From the NCBI RefSeq assembly GCF_900446255.1, contig NZ_UIGI01000001.1:3746763-3810762 (forward strand): a stretch of DNA of 64,000 bases, in the 5' to 3' direction. The translations under genes were made by a program, and so were the position numbers. Below, in pieces: positions 36,783 to 46,600 of the stretch. Source of the DNA: Buttiauxella agrestis (GTDB lineage Bacteria; Pseudomonadota; Gammaproteobacteria; Enterobacterales; Enterobacteriaceae). Within the stretch, counting starts at the first letter, position 1. Every line of letters begins with the position of its first letter. The notes under the pieces are model-generated. The model worked only from the letters and a program-made list of their open reading frames with translations, had not been told where the DNA came from and did no database searches.

Positions 36783-37745
36783 TCAGCGATATTTCTGCAC
36801 CAGGTTCATCATCATGGCGATATGAGCCGGGTCGTCATTCAGAGCTGGAATATATTCATATTTGGTGCCGCCTGCTTCGAGGAACACTTCGCGGTTTTGT
36901 ACCGCGATTTCTTCGAGCGTTTCCAGGCAGTCAGCAGAGAAACCAGGACACATAACCTGAATATGTTTTATCCCTTTTTCAGGCAACATTTTCAGGGTTT
37001 CGTCGGTATAAGGCATCAGCCATGGCTCGCGACCAAAACGCGACTGGTAAGTCATCATCACTTTTTCTGGCGGCAGTTCGAGGGCGGAAAGCAACTCGCG
37101 CGTGGTATCGCGGCAACGCTGCGGGTAATCATCGCCTTCGTTGGCATAACGCTGCGGAATACCGTGGTAGGAGAGCAGCAAAACATCCGGCTCGCCGTGT
37201 TTGGCAAAAGATTCTCTGACAGACGCCACCAGCGCGTTGATATACGACTCATCATCAGCATAATCGCGAATCAGGGAAATCGACGGTAGCGAACGATAAT
37301 CGGCAAAAATGCGCCCTAATTCATCCCAAACCGCAGCGACCGTCGAGCAAGAAAATTGCGGATACAGCGGCAGTACCACAATGTGATCGACGTGATGCGA
37401 CATCAACTCTTCCACCGCACTTTTCAGCGATGGCGTGCCATAACTCATGCCGAGTGCGACGGGAACATCTGGCAATTGCGCGGCAAGTGCAACCTGCTGA
37501 CGACGGCTATAAACCAGCAGCGGCGAGCCTTCATCCATCCATACTGACTGATAAAGTTTGGCAACACGTGAAGAACGCAGCGGTAAAATCACGCCGCGCA
37601 GCAGCGGCCACCAGAGTAAACGTGGGGTATCGACAACGCGCTTATCGCTGAGAAACTGGCGTAAATAGCGCTTCACCGCAGCGGGAGTAGGTGCATCAGG
37701 CGTACCCAGGTTTGCCAGTAAAATACCCACTTTTTCCTGATTCAT
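36783..37745 (-). CDS. hemH: HemH, ferrochelatase
   Basis: A 320-residue ferrochelatase that inserts Fe2+ into protoporphyrin IX, the last step of haem synthesis, at the inner face of the membrane. Typical motifs are [62 protein letters not shown] with the catalytic His, [15 protein letters not shown], and [16 protein letters not shown] with the catalytic Glu. The ATG is preceded by GGAG. It lies downstream of adk on the same strand but behind a strong terminator, so it probably has its own promoter. Confidence 0.98.
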   Translation of the reverse strand: MNQEKVGILLANLGTPDAPTPAAVKRYLRQFLSDKRVVDTPRLLWWPLLRGVILPLRSSRVAKLYQSVWMDEGSPLLVYSRRQQVALAAQLPDVPVALGMSYGTPSLKSAVEELMSHHVDHIVVLPLYPQFSCSTVAAVWDELGRIFADYRSLPSISLIRDYADDESYINALVASVRESFAKHGEPDVLLLSYHGIPQRYANEGDDYPQRCRDTTRELLSALELPPEKVMMTYQSRFGREPWLMPYTDETLKMLPEKGIKHIQVMCPGFSADCLETLEEIAVQNREVFLEAGGTKYEYIPALNDDPAHIAMMMNLVQKYR

Positions 37746-37838
37746 TTCCGCTCCTTATCAACAAATTACTGATAATTGTAACGTAAAAGCAGCGCAGGAG
37801 AACCGATTACAGCGAAAGGCCGAAAAATGGGCAAAAAA

Positions 37839-37866
37839 ATACCAGGAACAAGTCCTGGTATTTTTT
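37839..37866 (-). terminator. Terminator after adk
   Basis: ATACCAGGA and TCCTGGTAT form a 9-bp stem with a 5-base loop. Runs of seven A on the left and six T on the right make it an intrinsic terminator in both directions; the biologically relevant one is for adk on the minus strand. Confidence 0.9.
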
Positions 37867-37880
37867 AATCGAAAATCCGA

Positions 37881-38603
<723 letters not shown>

Positions 38604-38648
38604 TCAAGAATAGCGGGGCTTGTGAGCGCTGTTAGTTGATTTGAAATG

Positions 38649-38699
38649 CCCTCACCCCGGCCCTCTCCCTCAGGAGAGGGAGAAAACCAGAGTGAGGGG
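38649..38699. repeat. GC-rich palindromic repeat (copy 3), between htpG and adk
   Basis: CCCTCACCCCGGCCCTCTCC... and GGAGAGGGAGAAAACCAGAG then TGAGGGG. This is a shorter relative of the elements at 30303 and 35325, here between two genes on the same strand. Confidence 0.8.
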
Positions 38700-38705
38700 T
38701 AAAAC

Positions 38706-40580
38706 TTAGGAAGCCAGCAACTGGTTCATACGACGGATAAACTGGTTTGGATCTTCCAGCGTACCGCGTTCAGCCAACAGCGCCTGGTCGAGCAGTAATT
38801 CGACCCACTCGCCGAACTGCGCTTCGTCCTGGGTGTCCGCGACGCGTTTCACCAGCCCGTGATCCGGGTTCAGCTCAAAAATGTACTTCACTTCTGGCAC
38901 CGCCTGGCCCGCAGCGGCAAACAGTTTTGCCATTTGCGTGCTCATGTCGTTGCTGTCGGTGGTGACGATAGCTGGCGTGTCGGTCAGACGGTGCGTCAGA
39001 CGCACTTCTTTCACGCGCTCACCGAGCAGGGTTTTCACACGGTCTACAAACGGCTCCAGCGCTTTTTCAGCTTCTTTGGCTTCTGGTGTTTCTTCGTCGG
39101 CCATTTTTTCCAGCGACTCGTCAGTTTTGCTGACTGACTGGAACATTTTGCCGTCGAATTCGGTCAGATAGCTCATCATCCACTCGTCGATGCGGTCAGA
39201 AAGCAGCAACACTTCGATGCCTTTCTTACGCAGCAATTCCAGATGCGGGCTGCTCTTCGCGGCGGCGTAGCTGTCGGCAGTGATGTAGTAAATCTTCTCC
39301 TGCCCTTCTTTCATGCGCGACACGTACTCTTCCAGCGAAACGGTTTGCGCGGAAGTGTCCGTGTGAGTTGAAGCAAAGCGCAGCAGTTTAGCGATAGCTT
39401 CCTGGTTCGCAGTGTCTTCAGCTGGGCCTTCTTTCAGTACCAGGCCGAAGTTTTTCCAGAAGGTCTGGTATTTTTCGCTGTCGTCTTTCGCCAGTTTTTC
39501 CAGCATCTGCAATACGCGTTTGGTCAGTGCGCTACGCAGGTTTTGCGTCACGCGGCTGTCTTGCAGAATTTCACGCGATACGTTCAGCGGCAGGTCGTTC
39601 GAATCTATCAGGCCGCGCACGAAACGCAGGTAGTTCGGCATGAACTGTTCAGCGTCATCCATAATGAACACGCGCTGGACGTACAGTTTTAGGCCGTGTT
39701 TATGGTCACGATTCCACATATCCCACGGCGCCTGGGACGGGATGTACAGCAGGCTGGTGTACTCCTGCTTCCCTTCCACACGGTTGTGGCTATAAGTCAG
39801 CGGGTCGGTGAAGTCATGCGCCACATGCTTATAAAACTCGTTGTATTCTTCGTCTTTGATTTCAGACTTGCTGCGCGTCCACAAAGCCTGGGCTTTGTTG
39901 ATTTTTTCCCAGCCAAGGATGGTTTCGCCATCTTTTTCTTCGCGGGTTTCGATCTCAACCGGCAGTGCGATGTGGTCAGAATATTTACTGATGGTGGAAC
40001 GCACGCGCCAGTCGTCTAAGAACTCATCTTCGCCTTCGCGCAGATGCAGGGTAATTTCAGTCCCGCGATCGGCTTTGGTGATATCCGCAACGGTGTATTC
40101 GCCCGCGCCTTCAGATTCCCAGAACACCGCTTGATCAGCAGGCACGCCTGCCGCACGGGTGCGCACAGTGACTTTATCCGCCACGATGAAGGCAGAGTAG
40201 AAACCCACACCGAACTGGCCGATAAGCTGGCTATCTTTCGCCTGGTCAGAACCCATGGATTCGAGGAACGCTTTGGTACCCGATTTTGCAATCGTCCCGA
40301 GGTGATCAATCGCTTCGTCGCGCGTCATACCGATGCCGTTGTCGGCAATGGTCAGGGTACGTTTTTCTTTATCAAAAGAGACACGCACGCGCAGCTCGCC
40401 GTCACCTTCATACAGGTCTGCCTGAGACAATGCACGGAAGCGCAATTTGTCTGCCGCATCAGAGGCGTTGGAGATCAGCTCACGCAGGAAAATTTCTTTA
40501 TTTGAGTAGAGGGAGTGGATCATCAGGTGCAGAAGTTGTTTCACTTCAGACTGGAAGCCACGAGTCTCTTGTCCTTTCAT
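38706..40580 (-). CDS. htpG: HtpG, Hsp90-family chaperone
   Basis: A 624-residue bacterial Hsp90, the same length as E. coli HtpG from the [13 protein letters not shown] start. An ATG two codons further upstream has slightly better spacing to GAGG, so the true start is one of these two. The N-terminal GHKL ATPase domain shows [34 protein letters not shown] and [11 protein letters not shown]. The middle-domain arginine sits in [11 protein letters not shown], and the C-terminal dimerisation domain ends FIRRMNQLL. It remodels client proteins together with DnaK. A sigma-32-type promoter lies upstream. Confidence 0.98.
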   Translation of the reverse strand: MKGQETRGFQSEVKQLLHLMIHSLYSNKEIFLRELISNASDAADKLRFRALSQADLYEGDGELRVRVSFDKEKRTLTIADNGIGMTRDEAIDHLGTIAKSGTKAFLESMGSDQAKDSQLIGQFGVGFYSAFIVADKVTVRTRAAGVPADQAVFWESEGAGEYTVADITKADRGTEITLHLREGEDEFLDDWRVRSTISKYSDHIALPVEIETREEKDGETILGWEKINKAQALWTRSKSEIKDEEYNEFYKHVAHDFTDPLTYSHNRVEGKQEYTSLLYIPSQAPWDMWNRDHKHGLKLYVQRVFIMDDAEQFMPNYLRFVRGLIDSNDLPLNVSREILQDSRVTQNLRSALTKRVLQMLEKLAKDDSEKYQTFWKNFGLVLKEGPAEDTANQEAIAKLLRFASTHTDTSAQTVSLEEYVSRMKEGQEKIYYITADSYAAAKSSPHLELLRKKGIEVLLLSDRIDEWMMSYLTEFDGKMFQSVSKTDESLEKMADEETPEAKEAEKALEPFVDRVKTLLGERVKEVRLTHRLTDTPAIVTTDSNDMSTQMAKLFAAAGQAVPEVKYIFELNPDHGLVKRVADTQDEAQFGEWVELLLDQALLAERGTLEDPNQFIRRMNQLLAS

Positions 40581-40636
40581 GGTCATTGATACCTCAACAA
40601 AATCAAAATACGCAGGGGTTTAAAACGTTGAGGGTG

Positions 40637-40665
40637 ATATGAGGATAAAAACGGAGGTTTTCAAG
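40637..40665 (-). promoter_or_regulatory. Sigma-32 (heat shock) promoter of htpG
   Basis: On the minus strand CTTGAAA (40665-40659) is followed after 14 bases by CCTCATAT (40644-40637), close to the RpoH consensus CTTGAAA - 13 to 15 - CCCCATNT. It lies about 55 bases before the htpG start. Confidence 0.85.
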
Positions 40666-40695
40666 CGGGAAGTATAAGAAACTCCCCGCAAGTGG

Positions 40696-41301
40696 TTAGA
40701 AATTAATCTTGTGACGCCCTGCTAAAGAATGTGAAAGCGTAGTGCCATCGACCATTTCCAGCTCGCCGCCGACCGGCACGCCGTGCGCAATACGGCTGGC
40801 ATCCACGCCATATTGTCCGCAAAGTTCGGCGATATAGTTTGCAGTGGCTTCGCCTTCTACCGTCGGGTTGGTGGCGAGGATCAGCTCTTTGATGGTTTCG
40901 GTTTCCAGGCGTTGCTCGAGGCGGTCAAGACCAATGTCCTGCGGTCCAATTCCGTCAAGAGGCGAAAGGTGGCCCATCAGCACAAAATAGCGGCCGGAAA
41001 ACTGGCCTGTCGCTTCAATGGCGTGAATATCCGCGGGCGTTTCTACCACGCAAATTTGGCCGTTTTCCTGGCGGCGAGGGTTGGCGCAAATGGCGCAAAC
41101 TTCTTGTTCGGTAAAAGTACGGCAATCAGCACAATGGCCAATTTCTGACATCGCACGAGTTAATGCTTGAGCAAGACGCATGCCACCACTGCGGTCACGT
41201 TGCAAAAGCGCGAACGCCATACGTTGGGCAGACTTTGGGCCGACGCCTGGCAGGCAGCGCAGGGATTCCATAAGGGTGGTAAGTAAAGGACTGGTTTGCA
41301 T
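40696..41301 (-). CDS. recR: RecR, recombination mediator
   Basis: A 201-residue RecR, the same length as in E. coli. It has the helix-hairpin-helix near the N-terminus ([17 protein letters not shown]), a four-cysteine zinc motif ([16 protein letters not shown]), a Toprim domain ([21 protein letters not shown] to [20 protein letters not shown]) and the end [16 protein letters not shown]. With RecF and RecO it loads RecA at gaps. In E. coli recR is the last gene of dnaX-ybaB-recR. Here a 2.8-kb three-gene insert separates it from ybaB, so it needs its own promoter. Confidence 0.98.
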   Translation of the reverse strand: MQTSPLLTTLMESLRCLPGVGPKSAQRMAFALLQRDRSGGMRLAQALTRAMSEIGHCADCRTFTEQEVCAICANPRRQENGQICVVETPADIHAIEATGQFSGRYFVLMGHLSPLDGIGPQDIGLDRLEQRLETETIKELILATNPTVEGEATANYIAELCGQYGVDASRIAHGVPVGGELEMVDGTTLSHSLAGRHKINF

Positions 41302-41372
41302 CGCTCAGACTTCTGAAAAAAGAGTGGACCATAGCCTAACATTAGCCCTGCGCGAGGGTATAGGAAAAGATA

Positions 41373-41404
41373 TTCCCCCTGCGCGATGTCTCGCAAAGGG
41401 GGAA
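41373..41404 (-). terminator. Terminator after the isochorismatase-family gene
   Basis: TTCCCCC and GGGGGAA enclose an inner GCGA-TGTC-TCGC hairpin, just past the stop at 41410 on the minus strand and followed there by TATCTTTTCC. It would insulate recR from the gene upstream. Confidence 0.75.
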
Positions 41405-41409
41405 ATTAT

Positions 41410-42087
41410 TTAACCGCGCTGAGAGTCCAGTTGCTCTTGATTCGTCACCACATCCTGCGCTTTCTGGTAACTTTCCATCAGTAAGCCGTACTCAATAAAT
41501 ACGCCGCCCCACAGGTTTGCCCATTCCATTGCATCATCGCGATTCCAGGTGTGCTGGATTTCAGCCACGACGGCTGCGGTATCCATTGGCACGACACCGG
41601 CCTGAACGACACGCGCCAACGTTACTTCCTGCGCCATTTTGGAGTAGGTGCCTGAGGCATCAATCACCGCGAAGACTTTGAAGCCTTCTGCCACCGCACT
41701 TATCGCCGGGAAAGCCATGCATACGCTGGTCACGGTACCGGCAATAATCAAGGTTTTGCGCCCTGTTGCTTTGACTGCTGCCACGAAATCAGGGTTGTCC
41801 CAGGCGTTAATTTCGCCTTTGCGTGGTACGTACTGAGCGTGCGGAGCGTACTGGTGAATCTCAGGAATCAGCGGGCCGTTCGGGCCTTGCGGCACAGAAG
41901 CGGTGGTGATGACCGGGATATTGGCAAGCGTGGCGATTTTAGCCAATACGGTTGCATGGGTGCGTAGGGTTGGCATCGGCATGTCGTGCACCAGTTGGAA
42001 TAGACCGCTCTGGTGGTCGATAAGCAGCATTACCGCGTCGTTCGCATCAATCGTAGGGATTTGTCCGTTAAAGTTTGCAGGTGTCAT
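41410..42087 (-). CDS. YcaC-like cysteine hydrolase (isochorismatase fold)
   Basis: A 225-residue protein with the cysteine-hydrolase triad of the isochorismatase superfamily: Asp in [13 protein letters not shown], Lys in [11 protein letters not shown], and Cys in [17 protein letters not shown]. The blocks [16 protein letters not shown] and [12 protein letters not shown] are shared with E. coli YcaC, a hydrolase of unknown substrate that forms octamer rings. It probably forms a unit with the pirin gene 71 bases upstream, under the divergent LysR regulator. Pirin and YcaC-like hydrolases often occur together in small stress-linked operons. These genes are not at this place in E. coli. Confidence 0.85.
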   Translation of the reverse strand: MTPANFNGQIPTIDANDAVMLLIDHQSGLFQLVHDMPMPTLRTHATVLAKIATLANIPVITTASVPQGPNGPLIPEIHQYAPHAQYVPRKGEINAWDNPDFVAAVKATGRKTLIIAGTVTSVCMAFPAISAVAEGFKVFAVIDASGTYSKMAQEVTLARVVQAGVVPMDTAAVVAEIQHTWNRDDAMEWANLWGGVFIEYGLLMESYQKAQDVVTNQEQLDSQRG

Positions 42088-42158
42088 GTTCAGATCCTCT
42101 TAGGGTTCAATAATCGTGTTGAAAAAACGGCTACCAAAACGGTAGCCGCTTAGGTTAG

Positions 42159-43025
42159 TTAAATTTTCTGGCCAAATTTGCCCTGGTTAAAGTCATCAAT
42201 GGCCTCTTTGATTTCCTCACGGGTGTTCATAACAAACGGCCCGTAACCCACCACTGGCTCGTTAAGCGGCTCACCGCTCAACACCAGCACAACCGCGTCG
42301 TTATTGGCTTCCAGCGTGACGGTTTCGCCTTTGGCATCCAGAACCACCAGTTGCGCTTCACGAGCCACTTCCTGGCCATTGACCAGTACGGTGCCTTTGA
42401 GCACCACCAGTGCAGTGTTCCAGCCGTCTGGCAGCGTCAAATTCGTGGTACTTTGCGCATTCAGGCGCATATCCAGCACACGCAGCGGAGAAAACGTGCG
42501 TGCCGGGCCTTTTGCGCCATCCATTTCACCGGCGATAACTCGCACCTGGCCTGCATTGTCTGGCAAATCCACTACCGGAATATCCGCATCGGTAATCGAC
42601 TGGTAGTTAGGCGGCGTAGATTTATCTTTCGCTGGCAAATTGACCCACAACTGCACCATTTCCAGAGCACCGCCCTTTTCACTGAAGGCTGGCGAGTGGA
42701 ATTCTTCATGCAGAATGCCGCTACCGGCGGTCATCCACTGCACGTCACCCGGGCCAATCACCCCGCCGCTGCCGGTGGAATCGCGGTGTGCCACTTCGCC
42801 TTTGTAGACGATGGTGACGGTTTCAAAACCGCGATGCGGGTGGACATCAACGCCACGCTGGCCTTTGTTGCTCGGCTTAAATTCCGCCGGGCCTGCGTAA
42901 TCGAGCAGCAGGAACGGACTTAGCTGTTTTTCAAATTTTGAATAAGAAAACAGTGAGCGAACCGGGAAGCCATCGCCCACCCAGTGGGACGCCGGTGCTG
43001 AATAAACGCCAAGAATTGATTTCAT
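42159..43025 (-). CDS. Pirin-family cupin protein
   Basis: A 288-residue pirin with two cupin domains. I chose the ATG at 43025 because GGAGAT precedes it and the product starts MKSILGVYSAPASHWVGDGF. Longer starts would run into the LysR promoter region. The metal ligands of the N-terminal cupin are visible: the two His of GVDVHPHRGFETVT, and His and Glu in SGILHEEFHSPAF. The C-terminal part ends AIDDFNQGKFGQKI. Some pirins (YhhW) act as quercetin dioxygenases; E. coli YhaK is a redox-sensitive relative. Divergence from a LysR gene mirrors E. coli yhaJ-yhaK, although the regulator here is of a different subtype. Confidence 0.9.
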   Translation of the reverse strand: MKSILGVYSAPASHWVGDGFPVRSLFSYSKFEKQLSPFLLLDYAGPAEFKPSNKGQRGVDVHPHRGFETVTIVYKGEVAHRDSTGSGGVIGPGDVQWMTAGSGILHEEFHSPAFSEKGGALEMVQLWVNLPAKDKSTPPNYQSITDADIPVVDLPDNAGQVRVIAGEMDGAKGPARTFSPLRVLDMRLNAQSTTNLTLPDGWNTALVVLKGTVLVNGQEVAREAQLVVLDAKGETVTLEANNDAVVLVLSGEPLNEPVVGYGPFVMNTREEIKEAIDDFNQGKFGQKI

Positions 43026-43054
43026 CGTTATCTCCATTGAGTGTCGATTTCTGT

Positions 43055-43072
43055 TGAGATAAAGCTTACTCA
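43055..43072. promoter_or_regulatory. Candidate LysR-type operator between pirin and lysR genes
   Basis: TGAG-N10-CTCA with an inner AAGCTT lies in the roughly 110-base divergent region, 30 bases before the pirin start. It is the right type of dyad and in the right place for a LysR-family regulator; this is an inference only. Confidence 0.4.
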
Positions 43073-43135
43073 TAAGACGAAACACGCGGTAGACTCTTAA
43101 AATGAACTCAGCGTTCCATATACAGGACAATGGTA

Positions 43136-44041
43136 ATGCAAGATCTCAACGACCTGTGGTATTTCGTGCAAGTGGTGGATAACGGAGGGTTTTCTCCGGC
43201 AAGCCGCGTTATCGGTATTCCGAAATCACGCTTGAGTCGCCGTATCGCGCTGCTGGAAGAAAGTCTGGAGACCCGCCTGATTCAGCGTTCAACGCGCAGT
43301 TTTACCGTGACCGAGGCCGGGCAGATTTTTTATCGTCATTGCAAGGCGATGATTATTGAAGCCGAGGCCGCGCAGGAAGCGATTAACACGCTGCGTGCCG
43401 AACCTCGCGGGCTGATTCGCCTGACCTGCCCGATTACGCTGCTGCACGTGCATATCGGCGACATGCTGGCGCGATTTATGACGTTGTATCCGCAGGTGAC
43501 GGTGCAACTCGAAGAAACTAACCGCCAGGTTGATGTGCTGAATGAAAACGTCGATTTAGCGGTGCGGGTGCGCCCATTACCGCTGGACGATAGCGATCTA
43601 GTGATGCGTAAACTGGCGGATCGCGGGATGTGCCTGGTGGCCAGCCCCGAGCTGGTGACGCGTTTTTCAAAGCCTCAGTCTCCTGCCGATCTTCAGCACT
43701 GGCCGAGCCTTGCGCTGTCAAAACCGCAGCAAATTTACCGCTGGTGCCTGTTTGGCCCGGATAATCAGGAAGTGACGCTGCACCATAAACCGCGCTTTGT
43801 GACCACCGATATGATTGCGCTGCGAGCGGCGGCTCTGGCGGGTGTGGGGATTGTTCAGTTGCCGATGTTGATGCTTAACAAACAGATTGCCGACGGGAGT
43901 CTGGTGCGACTGTTACCGGAGTGGCGAGCAAGGCGAGAGGTGATTCATCTGGTGTTTCCTTCCCGGCGCGGTCAGTTACCGGCGGTCAGGGCGCTGATTG
44001 ATTTTCTGGTGGAGAGTTATGCGGCGTTCGAGGAGGAGTGA
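43136..44041 (+). CDS. LysR-family transcriptional regulator
   Basis: A 301-residue LysR regulator. The start at 43136 is preferred because AGGA lies eight bases upstream; an ATG at 43130 is too close to it. The winged helix covers residues 1-60 (DLNDLWYFVQVVDNGGFSPA; PKSRLSRRIALLEESLETRL), with the effector domain from about 90 to the end (GLIRLTCPITLLHVHIGDML; MIALRAAALAGVGIVQLPML). It is of the subfamily with the DLNDL...F start, which in enterics includes many regulators of adjacent divergent oxidoreductase genes. The probable targets are the pirin and YcaC-like genes. The ligand is unknown. Confidence 0.9.
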   Translation: MQDLNDLWYFVQVVDNGGFSPASRVIGIPKSRLSRRIALLEESLETRLIQRSTRSFTVTEAGQIFYRHCKAMIIEAEAAQEAINTLRAEPRGLIRLTCPITLLHVHIGDMLARFMTLYPQVTVQLEETNRQVDVLNENVDLAVRVRPLPLDDSDLVMRKLADRGMCLVASPELVTRFSKPQSPADLQHWPSLALSKPQQIYRWCLFGPDNQEVTLHHKPRFVTTDMIALRAAALAGVGIVQLPMLMLNKQIADGSLVRLLPEWRARREVIHLVFPSRRGQLPAVRALIDFLVESYAAFEEE

Positions 44042-44049
44042 GAATGTCA

Positions 44050-44080
44050 TGTCGGGTGACGCTGCGCTTACCCGACCTAC
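44050..44080. repeat. REP-type palindrome
   Basis: TGTCGGGTGACGCTGCGCTT followed by ACCCGACCTAC forms the usual REP hairpin (GTCGGGT/ACCCGAC), directly after the lysR stop. Confidence 0.8.
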
Positions 44081-44105
44081 AAAAACTACGAAATTTCCGG
44101 ATTTA

Positions 44106-44163
44106 CCTAAATAATTCACGTTGTGAGCGCAGCCAACGCCCCCACAACGCGAAGAATGACGGG
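44106..44163. repeat. Probable internally deleted, degenerate ERIC
   Basis: CTAAATAATTCACGTTG resembles the left part of the ERIC element at 29208 (AAAATAATTCGAGTTG). GCCAACGC...CAACGCGAAGAATGACGGG resembles its right end (GCCAACGC...CAACTTGAAGTATGACGGG). The core is missing. It abuts the 3' end of ybaB. Confidence 0.6.
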
Positions 44164-44166
44164 AAA

Positions 44167-44496
44167 TCAGAATGGCATTTTGAAGCCTGGTGGCAACTGC
44201 ATACCGCTGGAAACGCCAGCCATTTTCTCTTTCTGCGCTTCACCGATACGACGAGCGGCATCGTTAAAGGCCGCAGCAACCAGGTCTTCAACCATTTCTT
44301 TGTCGTCTTCCATCAGGCTTGGATCGATCTCAACACGACGGCAGTTGTGAGCACCGTTGATGGTCACTTTAACCAGACCCGCGCCAGATTCGCCTGTGAC
44401 TTCCATTTGGGCGATTTCTTCCTGAACCTGGGCCATTTTTTCCTGCATCTGCTGGGCTTGCTTCATGATGTTGCCCAGACCGCCTTTTCCAAACAT
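44167..44496 (-). CDS. ybaB: YbaB, nucleoid-associated protein (EbfC family)
   Basis: A 109-residue YbaB/EbfC protein, the same length as in E. coli. It is a homodimeric DNA-binding protein of tweezer shape. The conserved sequence starts [20 protein letters not shown] and includes [20 protein letters not shown] and [20 protein letters not shown], with the end LPPGFKMPF. It lies 87 bases behind dnaX in the same operon. The normal downstream partner recR has been displaced by the insert at 41410-44041, so ybaB now ends the operon. Confidence 0.97.
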   Translation of the reverse strand: MFGKGGLGNIMKQAQQMQEKMAQVQEEIAQMEVTGESGAGLVKVTINGAHNCRRVEIDPSLMEDDKEMVEDLVAAAFNDAARRIGEAQKEKMAGVSSGMQLPPGFKMPF

Positions 44497-44561
44497 AGTC
44501 TTCTCTCTTTTGCTCGGGCCGACTAACCGCAGAGTACGATTATCGGCTATCAGGGTTTACA

Positions 44562-44584
44562 ACAAACCGGATGAGCCGGTTTGT
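44562..44584 (-). other. Hairpin between dnaX and ybaB
   Basis: ACAAACCGG and CCGGTTTGT form a perfect 9-bp stem with a 5-base loop, beginning at the dnaX stop codon. It could be a partial terminator or a processing site that sets the dnaX/ybaB ratio. Confidence 0.5.
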
Positions 44585-46500
44585 CAAATTGGTCGAATAC
44601 TGTCGTCATCCAGTTCCGCATCAAAGAAACGACGCAGCGTCTGGATATTGTTGTCAGCACTCATTGATTCCCGTGCCTGCGCCAGCTTCTCTTCGTAGAT
44701 AGCCTGACGCCACTCCAGCGGGGTGCGTTGTGCGAGATTATCATCTTCAATAATAGTCAGCTCAACTGTTTCGCCACTAAAATCACTCATCGCATCGGCC
44801 AGCGTTTTCATAGCCGACGGCGAATTGAGGTGGCGTAACGCCGGACGCAGATGCAGGCAAACGCGGTTGCCGTCCTGCTCTTTCCAGGCATTTAGCGCCA
44901 GTTGTTGCACTAACTTCGGCAACACGAGTTGGCTAATTTCAGCCGCCCAACCGTCGCGTTCTATGGCTTCGAGTGCCAGTTTCTGCGCAAGTTCCGGGGT
45001 TTTCTCATGCTCGAGCGCCCGCTTCAATGCTTTTGGTGTCGCGACCGGTTCTTCGACAACATCAGACACGTTCTGCGATACCCAGCGATAAGCCTCTGGC
45101 TTCGGTGCGGGTTTTTCTTCCACTATTGCGGGCCGGGACTGAATGCGCTCGGTGACCGAGGCTAAACGTTCCAGTGCGGTATTCTTCGCCGGCCGCGCTA
45201 CATTTTGCGCTGCCGGCTCATTCTTTTTTGCTTTGTTGGCTCCCTGCTGGCGCATGAGCTGTGTTCGCGCTTGCAGCACCTGGCTTGTGGTGTCTGGCAG
45301 CGTCGTTTCACTTTGCCGTGGCGGCGGGGCCGATGTTTGTTGGTGTACCGGAACAGGGTTTATCACCGGAATACTCGGTGCCTGTCGCGGTTGTTCAGGT
45401 TCGGGTAAAGGTTTGCGCGGATGGAACGCCAGCGCACGCAGCAACGTCATTTCAACGCCCATGCGGCGGTCAGGTGCCCAGGACAACTCTTTGCGCCCAA
45501 TCAGCAAAGTCTGGTAATAAAGCTGCACTTCGGCAGGCGGTACAACGCGAGCCAGCTCGCGCATACGTTGTTCAATGGCAGCCATGTCTGTGCCTAACGC
45601 GGCAGGTGAAAGCTGAACCATCGCCACGCGATGCAGCAGGCTCAGCATTTCCACCAGCAGTGCTTCCCACTCAACACCCCGCGCGGCGGCATCATTCAGC
45701 AAGCTCATGACGCGTTCACCGTCGGCATGAATCATCGCTTCAATTAGCGACAGCGCCTGGTCGTCGTCGAGCGTGCCGAGCATCGCGCTCACCGCGGCGG
45801 TGGTCACATGCCCATCACCGCTGGCAATGGCTTGATCGGTGAGACTGAGCGCATCACGCAGACTGCCATCTGCAGCACGGGAGAGCAGTTGCAGCGCACG
45901 CGTTTCACTTGGGATTTTCTCTTCGCCAAGAATATGTTCCAACTGATGGCGGATTTGTTCGACATCCAGCGCTTTCAGGTGGAATTGCAGGCAGCGAGAA
46001 AGAATCGTGACCGGGAGCTTTTGCGGATCGGTAGTCGCCAGCAAGAATTTAACGTGCGATGGCGGCTCTTCCAGCGTCTTCAACAAGGCGTTGAAACTGT
46101 GGCGGGAGAGCATGTGCACTTCATCGATGAGATAGACTTTAAAGCGACCACGCGCCGGGGCGTACTGAACGTTGTCCAGCAAATCACGGGTGTCTTCTAC
46201 TTTGGTGCGCGAGGCGGCGTCAATTTCAATCAGGTCAACAAAGCGCCCTTGTTCTATTTCACGGCAGTTATCGCACACGCCGCAAGGAGTGGCAGTAATG
46301 CCGGTTTCGCAATTTAACCCTTTCGCCAGCAAGCGAGCGATGGAGGTTTTCCCCACGCCGCGCGTCCCGGAAAAGAGATAAGCGTGGTGGATTCGGCCCA
46401 TGGATAAGCCATTAGCCAGCGCAGTCAGAACGTGTTGCTGGCCGACAACATCAGCAAAAGTTTGTGGCCGCCATTTGCGGGCTAAGACCTGGTAGCTCAT
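44584..46500 (-). CDS. dnaX: DnaX, DNA polymerase III tau and gamma subunits
   Basis: A 638-residue clamp-loader subunit (tau). The AAA+ domain has Walker A GTRGVGKTS, a four-Cys zinc module (CETGITATPCGVCDNC), DEVHMLS and sensor 1 LATTDPQKLP. The Pro/Gln-rich linker is followed by the tau-specific domains that bind DnaB and the alpha subunit (AYRWVSQNVSDVV; the end IQTLRRFFDAELDDDSIRPI). The slippery heptamer A AAA AAG at codons 424-426 with a -1 stop (GAA TGA) would yield gamma of about 427 residues, as in E. coli. It is downstream of apt and upstream of ybaB. Confidence 0.98.
   Translation of the reverse strand: MSYQVLARKWRPQTFADVVGQQHVLTALANGLSMGRIHHAYLFSGTRGVGKTSIARLLAKGLNCETGITATPCGVCDNCREIEQGRFVDLIEIDAASRTKVEDTRDLLDNVQYAPARGRFKVYLIDEVHMLSRHSFNALLKTLEEPPSHVKFLLATTDPQKLPVTILSRCLQFHLKALDVEQIRHQLEHILGEEKIPSETRALQLLSRAADGSLRDALSLTDQAIASGDGHVTTAAVSAMLGTLDDDQALSLIEAMIHADGERVMSLLNDAAARGVEWEALLVEMLSLLHRVAMVQLSPAALGTDMAAIEQRMRELARVVPPAEVQLYYQTLLIGRKELSWAPDRRMGVEMTLLRALAFHPRKPLPEPEQPRQAPSIPVINPVPVHQQTSAPPPRQSETTLPDTTSQVLQARTQLMRQQGANKAKKNEPAAQNVARPAKNTALERLASVTERIQSRPAIVEEKPAPKPEAYRWVSQNVSDVVEEPVATPKALKRALEHEKTPELAQKLALEAIERDGWAAEISQLVLPKLVQQLALNAWKEQDGNRVCLHLRPALRHLNSPSAMKTLADAMSDFSGETVELTIIEDDNLAQRTPLEWRQAIYEEKLAQARESMSADNNIQTLRRFFDAELDDDSIRPI
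45218..45229 (-). promoter_or_regulatory. Programmed -1 frameshift site in dnaX
   Basis: On the minus strand GCA AAA AAG AAT GAG contains the slippery heptamer A AAA AAG (45229-45223). After a -1 slip, GAA TGA gives a stop after one more residue, producing gamma. The heptamer and the stop position equal the E. coli signal. Confidence 0.92.
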
Positions 46501-46551
46501 ACGAGATAGGCTCTACATCGCGGGTGTGAATTCAGGGGGTAATGCTAACAT

Positions 46552-46576
46552 AAGCCTCACCCATCGGGCGAGGCTT
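46552..46576 (-). terminator. Hairpin between apt and dnaX
   Basis: AAGCCTC-A-CCC and GGG-C-GAGGCTT pair around ATC, 25 bases past the apt stop. It is only weakly T-rich on the minus side, so it may attenuate rather than end transcription into dnaX. Confidence 0.5.
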
Positions 46577-46600
46577 TAGACTGAAGAGGTGGGGCAGAAC

